A stretch of 64,000 bases of DNA. It comes from Lewinellaceae bacterium (lineage in GTDB: Bacteria > Bacteroidota > Bacteroidia > Chitinophagales > Saprospiraceae). Of this stretch, positions 9,595 through 16,795 are shown piece after piece. A program made the translations under genes and the position numbers. The DNA lies in contig JADJWX010000002.1 of the NCBI GenBank assembly GCA_016716135.1, forward strand, positions 248,001 to 312,000, in the 5' to 3' direction. Every line of letters begins with the position of its first letter. Position 1 is the stretch's first letter. The notes below the pieces were generated by a model. It was not told the origin of the DNA. It ran no database searches and worked only from the letters and a program-made list of their open reading frames with translations.

Positions 9595-10188
9595 TCACTT
9601 ATACCCAAACGCCCCAAACCGCAACGTAATCGCCAGGGTCGGGCTGTTAAAATCATTCGTGGAAAATCCGGGCAAGCCGTGCAGGCCGCCCACCACCCGG
9701 TAACCGCCCGAAAACGCCAGGCGGAACCAGTGCAGCAGGTTCACCTCGGCGCCGATCTCCGGCGCGACCATAAACACCCCGTCGGTAATATCGTCTTCGA
9801 AGTTGTCGCCGCCCGGGCGCCGCAATGCAGCCGTGCCCCAACCTAATTTGAGGGAAGTGTAAATATGAAGCACTTTATGCGACGGGTAGGCATAACCCAA
9901 CCAAAAGCCCCCGGAGCCCAGGGTCACGTCGTAGTTGCGGTTGTTGTATCGCCGGCGGCCAAAGGATTCGCCCTGGCCGTAGCCGCCTATGAAAAAATCG
10001 TTGATGATAAAAGCGCCGCCGCCACCTGCGCCGCCACCCGCGTTGCCGTCGGCCGTGCTGAATATGAAAAACGGGCCGCCAAAGCCGCCTTTGATACCGG
10101 AACTGTTGGCCAGGGTTTCTTCGCGCTGGGAAAATGTGAGCGTGGATATCCCCACGATTGCGGCAAGAAGTAGGAGTGCTTTTTTCAT
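9595..10188 (-). CDS. small outer-membrane beta-barrel-like protein
   Basis: The ATG at 10188 opens a 197-residue protein with a signal peptide (MKKALLLLAAIVGISTLTFS); an upstream in-frame start would bury the signal. The mature chain alternates glycine-rich turns with amphipathic aromatic strands (GGFGGPFFIF, FIINDFFIGGYG, GGFWLGYAY, HIYTSLKLGWG). It ends in FGAFGYK, consistent with an eight-strand-type outer-membrane barrel. No enzyme motif is visible. It is transcribed towards 9577..9595, convergent with the cargo-like gene. It may be a structural or binding protein of the outer membrane; the family cannot be named with certainty. Confidence 0.75.
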   Translation of the reverse strand: MKKALLLLAAIVGISTLTFSQREETLANSSGIKGGFGGPFFIFSTADGNAGGGAGGGGAFIINDFFIGGYGQGESFGRRRYNNRNYDVTLGSGGFWLGYAYPSHKVLHIYTSLKLGWGTAALRRPGGDNFEDDITDGVFMVAPEIGAEVNLLHWFRLAFSGGYRVVGGLHGLPGFSTNDFNSPTLAITLRFGAFGYK

Positions 10189-10320
10189 CGCTATGCGTGT
10201 TTGTTTGTATGCTTTTTGCGCCGCAAAAGTGCTCATATCTGCTTGAAAAAACCAGCAGTTGTACTGATTTTGAGGGGTATTTAACCACTATGGTTGATGA
10301 TTTTCGCCTCTTTTTCCTTG

Positions 10321-10521
10321 CATAGCGTATTGCCTGCCGTAGCGTATTGCCCGCCGTAGAGCACTTCCTGCCGTAGAGTATTTCCCGCAGAGTACGCGGA
10401 GTTCGTTGCGCAGAGTTGCACAGCGTTTAAATCCGATAAGGTGAAAACTCCGCGTACTCTGCGGGAAATACTCTACGCAGGAAAATAACGCAGGGAAATA
10501 CGCTACGCAGGGAAATACGGA
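10321..10521. repeat. palindromic element, family A copy 1
   Basis: Bases 10372–10403 and 10446–10477 form a perfect 32-bp inverted repeat around a 42-nt loop. Imperfect outer arms, repeating GCGTATT / AATACGC-type units, extend it to about 10321–10521. A close relative lies at 12031..12232, on the other side of the cyclase gene, and shares arm sequence and much of the loop. It lies 150 bp upstream of the cyclase start. No ORF is inside. Confidence 0.85.
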
Positions 10522-10669
10522 CCCACTCAAAAAACACCGGATTCAAGCAACGCCCATTGCCAACCAATCATTTGCACATGGTTTTGCCCTGCCCGGGGCC
10601 GAAGTTTGTCGAAGACAACCGATTCTGAGCACTTGTTCTCCTCCTGTTTCAGCGCAAAACCAACGTCAA

Positions 10670-12004
10670 ATGGCAAATATTCTTTACACCGGCATCAACC
10701 AGCTCGTCGAATCCGATGACCCGGATTCCTCCCTGCTCGACATTTCCCTGCAACACAAAATCCCCCACCTGCACGAATGCGGCGGTAACGGCCGCTGCAC
10801 CACCTGCCGGATCCGGATTATCGAAGGGCACCAAAACCTGTCGCCGCGCACCGCCCTGGAGCGCGACACCGCGCACCTGCGCAAGTGGGACCCCTCCATC
10901 CGCCTGGCCTGCCAGTGTTACCCCAAAGGCGATGTCTCGATACAGCGCCTGGTCTGGGCCAGCGCCGAAGTCAACAAACTGCAACTGGAAACTATTCCCG
11001 AGGGGGAAGCCGAGGTGCGGAGCATTGCCACGCTCTTTTGCGATATGCGCGATTTTACCCGGCTCACCTCGCAAAACCTGCCTTTCGACCTGGCGCACAT
11101 GATCAACCGGTTTTACACGGTGCTCGGCGACCCCATCCTGATGAACAACGGCATCATTTACCAGTATGTCGGCGATGAGATCATCGGCATTTTCGGCACG
11201 TCCGGTGGGTCGCGTGAAAAAAATTGTCACGATGCCGTACGCGCCGCCCTGGGCATGCAATACGCCATCGAGCGGCTTAACGCGTTTGAACTCAAGGATT
11301 TTGACACGAAATTCCGGGTCGGCATCGGCATCAATTTCGGCAAGGCCTTCATCGGTCACCTCGGCCATCCCAAGCACCGGCAATTTACTGTGTTGGGCGA
11401 CCCGATCAATATGGCCAGCCGCATCCAGGGCTGCACCAAGGAGGCCGACGCCACGATTCTCATTTCCAAATCAATTCTGAAAAGTTTGCCGGAAGAGACG
11501 GTCGATATCGGCAAGGTCATCCGCAAACAATTGGCAGGCAAGGATTTTGAATCCGAGCTGTACGAGGTAAAAGGTTTCCTGAAAACCGACATGAACCTTG
11601 AACTGCAATCGTCGCTCGACCTGATCCTGAAAAATGAGGAACAATTTGCCGAGCGCTTTTACGAAAAAGTATTCACCCGGGCGCCGGGCGTACGGGCCCT
11701 GTTCAAAAACGACATGACGGCACAGGGGCGCCTGCTCACGCACATGTTGGGTGGCATCGTGTACTCGCTCAGCCGTCCCGAGTTTCTGGTTATGGGCCTG
11801 AAAGCGCTGGGCAAAAGCCATGAGCGCTACGGGGTGCGGCCCGAGTATTACCCGGTCGTCAAGGAAGTACTGCTTGAAACGATCCGGGAGGAAATGGGCG
11901 ACCTGTACACCGACCGGCTGGAGGAGGCCTGGGGCCAGGCGCTCGATTTTATCACGGAGCAAATGACGAACTGGAAACCGCGGGCAGCGCCGGTTAGCGT
12001 TTGA
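10670..12004 (+). CDS. three-domain sensor: 2Fe-2S ferredoxin – class III nucleotidyl cyclase – flavohaemoglobin-type globin
   Basis: The protein has 444 residues. Residues 1–100 are a ferredoxin-like domain with Cys37-x5-Cys43-x2-Cys46 and Cys81, a complete 2Fe-2S ligand set. Residues ~115–300 are a class III cyclase: metal Asps at D125 (FCDMRDFT) and D169 (YVGDE), transition-state Asn247 and Arg251 (DPINMASR). The base-selecting Lys position appears to be Gln165, paired with Thr240, so ATP versus GTP preference is uncertain. Residues ~310–432 match bacterial flavohaemoglobin globins: Tyr331 at B10, Phe345 at CD1, Gln352 at E7, proximal His384 and Tyr394. All haem-pocket residues are therefore kept. 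Expected role (inference): a soluble enzyme whose cNMP output is tuned by O2/NO at haem and by cluster redox state. It has no operon partner, and palindromic elements flank it on both sides. Confidence 0.92.
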   Translation: MANILYTGINQLVESDDPDSSLLDISLQHKIPHLHECGGNGRCTTCRIRIIEGHQNLSPRTALERDTAHLRKWDPSIRLACQCYPKGDVSIQRLVWASAEVNKLQLETIPEGEAEVRSIATLFCDMRDFTRLTSQNLPFDLAHMINRFYTVLGDPILMNNGIIYQYVGDEIIGIFGTSGGSREKNCHDAVRAALGMQYAIERLNAFELKDFDTKFRVGIGINFGKAFIGHLGHPKHRQFTVLGDPINMASRIQGCTKEADATILISKSILKSLPEETVDIGKVIRKQLAGKDFESELYEVKGFLKTDMNLELQSSLDLILKNEEQFAERFYEKVFTRAPGVRALFKNDMTAQGRLLTHMLGGIVYSLSRPEFLVMGLKALGKSHERYGVRPEYYPVVKEVLLETIREEMGDLYTDRLEEAWGQALDFITEQMTNWKPRAAPVSV

Positions 12005-12030
12005 TTGGCGTGTTTCCCTTGCGTTACTTA

Positions 12031-12232
12031 CCTGCATAGAGCATTTCCCGCCGTAGAACATTTCCCGCCGTAGAGTATTTCCCGCAGAGTTTCGCAGAGT
12101 TCGTTGCGCAGAGTTGCGCAGAGTTTTAAATCCGGCAAGGTGAAACTCCGCGTACTCTGCGGAAAACTCTGCGAAACTCTACCGGGAAATACTCTACGGC
12201 GGGAAATACGCTACGCAAAGGAAATACGCAAC
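12031..12232. repeat. palindromic element, family A copy 2
   Basis: Arms 12064–12084 and 12183–12203 are a perfect 21-bp inverted repeat. After two unpaired bases on the right arm, 12086–12101 pairs with 12165–12180 (16 bp). The loop contains the same segments as the family A copy at 10321..10521. It begins just after the cyclase stop codon and may also act as a transcript-end structure. Confidence 0.85.
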
Positions 12233-12310
12233 ACAGGACAGGAAAACACGACTTCCAAAGCTATCAATTCAAGCAACCCAGGTGGATGAAAACTTTTCCA
12301 GGTTAAAATC

Positions 12311-12340
12311 AAAATGCGCGCAGGCCAATACGCGCATTTT
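12311..12340. terminator. hairpin terminator at the 3' end of the helicase gene
   Basis: The 10-bp arms 12311–12320 and 12331–12340 (AAAATGCGCG and its complement) are flanked by A/T runs, as in an intrinsic terminator working towards the left. It begins at the TAA (12340–12342) of the helicase's final segment, which supports that segment belonging to the gene. Confidence 0.7.
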
Positions 12341-15300
12341 TAACTTTTGACCGAACCGGAGGTTCGGATTACACTGCCTTCCAGGGCATAAACCAGCCAA
12401 TATTCGACCGTTTTTCCCGGAAAGGCTTGTGGCGCCAGCCGGCTCAGCCAACCGCTCATTTGCGCCCCGTAGCGGGCCTGTTCTTTCCATTTTTTCATGC
12501 CTTCGGCAAAATGCACGAAGGTGAGCAGGTAAACCGTGCCGGCATTTTCCAGCAACAAATCCGCTTCCACCTTTCAGCCAGCGCCGGCCCACCGGGCCCT
12601 CGAACGGAACTTGGGCAGCCAGCGCTGCGGCGAATACCGTTTTTCGGCAAACTGCCGGAACGCCGTGGAATGCCGGACTAACATTTCAGCATCCAGGGCC
12701 TCTGCCACGCCGCGAATGTGCAACTGCTGCCGGGCCAGTGCCAACCGTTTTTCGGGGGCGAGTTGCGGATCGTCGGTGGCCAGGAAGGTCTGCACGGCCT
12801 TGTTGATGGCCGGGGAATAGTCGCCCCGAAACTCCAGCCAATTGCTAAAAGTCTGGGGCTCGTCCAGGCTGTAGTCGAACCCGGGGGGCCATTCGTTCAG
12901 CAGGTCGATGCGGTAGGGTAGGCGGTCCAGGTGGTGTTTGCCGGCATGGGGCGGATGGAAGGGTACGGTGGTTTCCACCGATTGATCTTCCGGGAAATCC
13001 ACGGGCATGAACAGCGGCTCGTTTTCGCAGTACACCACCTGGTTTTTCCAAATAAACGGCGTCTCGTCGCTATCGGGTTCGAGGGTGTTTATGTCGCCAT
13101 TGCCGGCGTTGAACACGCGGTTGAGCCAGGGGGTGCCTTTGACATTGGTTGGAAAAACGAGGTAGTCACGGGCGCGGGTAAGGCCCACGTAGAGCAGGCG
13201 GGCTTCCTCCTCCCGGGCCTGTTTGGAGGCTTCCGCCCAAACGGCGCTGGCTTCCAGGGTTTCCTGGAGCCGGGTGCCGCGCCACTGGTCGCTGTACGGA
13301 TTTACCCAAAAGCGCAACCAGCGGTGGCCGAGAATGTCGTCGAGATCGGGTTCGTCCCGTTCGGCGACGAGGTTGACGCCCCATACTTTTTCCCGCAATG
13401 CCTGGTTCAGATTGTGGCAGATGGCGATGGGGAACTCCAGCCCCTTGCTTTTGTGGTAGGTCAGCACCTGCACGGCGTCGGGACTTTCACCGCTGCCCTG
13501 GAGGTCCTGCCCGCTGCGCGCCAGATCGTCGAGCCAGAGCAAAAAGCCGCCGAGAGAAGCCGCCGCGTGCAGGCGCTGACAGGCCGATTCGTATTCGAGG
13601 GCGTAGTAGCGCAGGCGGTCGAGGTTGTCGAGCCGTTGGGCCACATTGCCGAAGCGGGCGGCCAGGCGGCGGAGGTCCAGCTCGTCGAGGGCCAGGTTGA
13701 GAATTTCGGACGCACTCAAGTCGGCGGTGCGCGGCCGGAGTTCTAGGAGGCGTCGGATAAACTCGTGCTCCGTGGCCCAACGGCCGGGGTCCCAGCCCTC
13801 CTGCAAGGTGACCAGGTAGTCGATCCGGCTGTCGACGAGTTCCTCCAGCCCAAGGGCGCCGGTGAGGGTAAGTATTTCCGCCGTGCTCAGCGCATCCGAG
13901 GGGTTGAGCAGGTATTTCAGGCAGGCGAGTGCGAGTTTGCCCTCCCGGGTGTCGAGCAGGCCCGCCCGCGCAATGGCGGCTTTCAGGCCGGCGCGGTGCA
14001 GCGCCTCCGCCATGGCATCGCAGCCGTAGTTGGTGCGGCAAAGCACCGCGATGTCGCCGGGCCGGGCCGGGCGGCTGGTGTCGCGTTTTTTGTTCCAAAC
14101 GGGCGTCTGCCGGTCGAGCAACACGCGGATACGTGCGGCAATGCAGTTTTCCATCCAGGGGCTGCCGGGGACTTTCCGGAGGTCGAGTTCGTTTTGGAAG
14201 TGCCAGTGGAGGATTGATTGCGGATTGCGGATTGCGGATTGCGGAGTGTTCAACTTCGCGGAAAGGAGAACTACTCCGGACTCCGCACTCGAAACTCCGT
14301 ACTCGGCGTGCGCCGGCTCCAAAGCCACCTGCTCCACCGGCAATTCCGGGAACGCCCGGGTAAAAATGGCGTTCACGGTGTACACGATATCCGGGCGGCT
14401 GCGCCACGATTTGCCCAGTACATTGTCGGGCTGCACACCGCCGGTAGCCTGGATGATGGCCTGCATCAGCGCCGGTTCGGCGCCGCGGAAACCGTAGATG
14501 CTTTGTTTAGGGTCGCCGACCCAGATGGAGTGGCGGGCCAGGCGGCTGAGTTGCAGGAAAATATCGAGTTGAATGGGCGAAGTATCCTGAAATTCATCGA
14601 CGAGCAGGAGGTCCAGTTCGCCGCGCAAGGCTGCGCGCACGGGTTCCATGCGGAGCAGGCGGCTCACGTAGGTTTCCATGTCGGTGTAGTCGATCAGGCC
14701 GCGTTTTTTCTTGTATTGCTCGTACTCGGTGAGGGCGTCGATGGCGCAGTCGAAGATGTGCCCGATAAATTCGCGGATATCGCTGCGAAACTGCGGGTGC
14801 TGATCGTGGCTGCGGGCAAATTCCTTGAGTTCCTCAAACAGGTCGCGACTTTTCACCGCTACCGACAACTTGCTGATCTTGACCCATTCGTGCCAGTACA
14901 GCTCACCGCGCCACTTGAGCTGGTTTTGCAGGTTGCGAAGGTCTTCGATGGCGTTGCGGGTTGTTTTTGTTTCATCGGCTTCGTTGGCTTCGAGGGCGGC
15001 GATGGTTTGATCGATATGGCTCAACAGGCGGTTGTGCCAGGTTTGCGCGGAATCGGCGCCGGCGGGGCCGAGCATTTGCTCGAATGTTTCCCAGGACCGT
15101 TTTTTGCTTTTTTCCAAAACCGCCCGGTCGAAGTTGTTGGCGCGGGCCACGTCGGTGATGTCGCGGATGTCGCGGCGCCAGTCGTAGGGGTCGCGGTCGG
15201 TTTTTTTGGTAAGGCCGAGCCGGTCGGCGAGTTGGTTGATGGTTGCGATGCGGTCTTCGTGGAGGACTTGTGCGAGCGATTCGTTGAACATGCGCTGCTG

Positions 15301-15629
15301 GTCGCCGTCGGCAATGATCTCCACCAGCGGCGACACGCCGAGTTCGAACGCGAAGCGCTGGAGCAGTCGCACGCCGATGCTGTGCACCGTGCCGATGAGC
15401 GCATTGCCGAGGTCGTTGGCAGCCTCCGTCATGCCGGATTCCAGCAGGCGGGCGCGCACGCGTTCCTGGAGTTCGGCGGCGGCTTTTGGGTGAAGGTGGT
15501 GGCCATGATCCCCCGCGCGCGGACGCCCGATTGCATGAGCGCTACCATGCGCTGGGTGAGCGTATAGGTTTTTCCGCTGCCGGCGCCGGCGGAGATGATG
15601 GTGATGTTCAGGTCGGTGGATGGTGGCAT
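12340..15629 (-). CDS. UvrD/AddA-type helicase, disrupted (one frameshift and one in-frame stop)
   Basis: The start is the ATG at 15629 (MPPSTDLNITIISAGAGSGK), which carries Walker A. In a run of four A at 15484–15487 the frame must shift by one base to continue TTFTQK into AAAELQERV, the normal motif Ia. The rest has all SF1A motifs: VDEFQDTSPIQ, GDPKQSIYGFRG, SWRSRPDIV, TYHKSKGLEFP and LLYVGLTRARD. In-frame TGA 12574–12576 then separates ~77 further codons (EADLLLENAG…) ending at TAA 12340, just before a terminator. This tail occupies the place of an AddA/RecB nuclease but lacks the usual Asp-x-Lys residues (YLLTFVHF instead), so it is probably nuclease-dead. The intact protein would be ~1096 residues and act in DNA break processing. 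A palindromic element is embedded in frame at 14216..14305. The breaks could be decay or assembly error. Confidence 0.85.
12351..12367. repeat. short REP-like palindrome inside the helicase 3' end
   Basis: The sequence CCGAACC-GGA-GGTTCGG is a 7-bp stem. It is closely related to the 19-bp palindromes at 49885..49903 and 50005..50023. It shares the following TTACA with the latter, suggesting one dispersed element rather than chance. It lies within codons for the last residues of the helicase tail. Confidence 0.5.
14216..14305. repeat. palindromic element, family B copy 1, embedded in frame in the helicase
   Basis: The 5' part repeats GATTGCG units and then reads GCGGAGTGTTCAACTT. The 3' part has CTCCGCACTCGAAACTCCG-type complements. 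Together they form a degenerate inverted repeat of the same family as 35979..36128 and 49389..49478. It encodes about 30 residues (around 442–472) of the helicase, rich in Ser/Ala/Asn/Gln. It lies after motif IV, and the reading frame stays open through it. Confidence 0.8.
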
Positions 15630-15656
15630 GTTTGGGTTGGTTTGCGGCTAAGTTCG

Positions 15657-16020
15657 TTATTTCCGGATAAAATAAACGGCCAGCACCAGGAAGCCGAAGC
15701 CGACGAAATGGTTCCACTTCAGGGGCTCGTTTTTGAAAAAAACAAGGGTGAACAGCGTGAAAACCAGCAGGGTGATCACCTCCTGGATGACCTTGAGTTG
15801 TACCAGCGTGAAGGGCCCGCCGTTGCCGGCAAAGCCCATGCGGTTGGCCGGCACCATGAAACAATATTCCAGAAAAGCGATCAGCCAGGATGCCAGCACG
15901 ATGCCGAAGAGGCCGGTTTTTTGAAAAAAAGACAGGTGTTGAAAACGCAGGTGGCCGTACCAGGCAAAGGTCATGAACACGTTGGAGCAGGAGCAGGGCA
16001 ATGGTGGCGAGGCCTTTCAT
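15657..16020 (-). CDS. DUF486 (DMT-like) small membrane protein, frameshifted near its start
   Basis: Most of the gene reads SNVFMTFAWYGHLRFQ… to YFIRK, the typical DUF486 four-helix membrane protein of ~115 residues. Conserved features include AWYGHL, EYCFMVPANR and KVIQEVITL. The natural N-terminus, MKGLATIALLLL from the ATG at 16020, is in another frame. A shift of one base around 15990–16003 is needed to join the two. Without it the only start would be a TTG at 16001 or an internal Met, losing part of the first helix. It lies just upstream of the helicase on the same strand (27 bp). Substrate unknown. The frameshift may be an assembly error. Confidence 0.75.
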
Positions 16021-16084
16021 CGGACGCAAGAAATTATAAAGCCCGCAAATATACCGGCGCGAACGGCGTTTTACAGCGGTCGTT

Positions 16085-16092
16085 TATTTTTG
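16085..16092 (+). promoter_or_regulatory. possible -7 promoter element (TAnnTTTG)
   Basis: TATTTTTG matches the Bacteroidota -7 consensus and lies 159 bp upstream of the lipoprotein gene at 16251. No good -33 TTTG was found at the usual spacing. If used, the family C hairpin would sit in the 5' leader. Confidence 0.3.
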
Positions 16093-16121
16093 CCTTTTTA
16101 CCGCTGGGATAGTGTCAAAGA

Positions 16122-16188
16122 TTTTCACCGCCAAGACGCTAAGACGCCAAGAAATAGTCTCCGCGTCTCGGCGTCTTGGCGGTGAAAA
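16122..16188. repeat. palindromic element, family C
   Basis: Bases 16122–16139 and 16171–16188 are a perfect 18-bp inverted repeat (TTTTCACCGCCAAGACGC and its complement) around a 31-nt loop that repeats the AAGACGCCAAG unit. It lies 62 bp upstream of the 16251 start, in a likely 5' leader. Confidence 0.85.
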
Positions 16189-16250
16189 AGAACAATCTAC
16201 GACCTCCACCAAGCAATTCAACACTTCCACTCATCGCCAAACCACATTGC

Positions 16251-16721
16251 ATGCTGCGTACGCTTTTGCTATTGCTTGTCCTGGCCGGCCTGAATGCCTG
16301 CCGCAACCAGACACCCTCATCTTCCAACGTACCCGATCAGGCGGCTCAAACCACCCAGGCTGCCGAGGTGAAACTGCCCTCGGATTTTATGGAGTTTTAC
16401 CAAAAATTTCACCGCGACAGCCTCTACCAAATGGCGCACATCGCCTGGCCGTTGCAGGGCGACGCGTCGGTTAAAGTAGACAGCACGCGCCAGGTAAAAC
16501 AGGCCACCAGCTGGGAACCCAAAGACTGGATCATGCACCGCCCGGTGGATTTCAGCACCAGCGAGTTTGTCCGCAACTGGGAGCTACTCGGCGATGAGCT
16601 GATCATCGAGCGCATCCGGTATGCCGCGGCCAATTACGGCCTGGAGCGGCGTTTTATGAAGCAGTTCAACGGGGAGTGGGAACTGATCTATTATTCCGAT
16701 ATGCAGGAGGTGGGGCGGTAG
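16251..16721 (+). CDS. DUF4348-like lipoprotein
   Basis: The ATG at 16251 gives a 156-residue protein with a lipobox (LAGLNAC, Cys at ~16), so it should be a lipid-anchored envelope protein. After a Ser/Gln-rich linker the domain begins PSDFMEFYQKFHRDSLYQM, followed by IAWPLQG, matching the small DUF4348 family of Bacteroidota as far as I recall it. It ends in GEWELIYYSDMQE. No catalytic motif is evident. An upstream in-frame ATG at 16176 would place coding in the family C hairpin and is less likely. It reads alone before the STAND gene, 74 bp away. Function unknown. Confidence 0.8.
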   Translation: MLRTLLLLLVLAGLNACRNQTPSSSNVPDQAAQTTQAAEVKLPSDFMEFYQKFHRDSLYQMAHIAWPLQGDASVKVDSTRQVKQATSWEPKDWIMHRPVDFSTSEFVRNWELLGDELIIERIRYAAANYGLERRFMKQFNGEWELIYYSDMQEVGR

Positions 16722-16795
16722 GTTTTTCGCTTGTGCGGCGCGTGTGGTTGCCAGGTCGGGTCAAATCCGTATAATTGGGGCGTAAACGCCATTGC

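Noticed and set aside
10321..10521. Family A palindrome considered as a terminator of a plus-strand gene
   Set aside because: No plus-strand gene lies directly upstream, and the stem is far longer than a terminator and has a related copy elsewhere.
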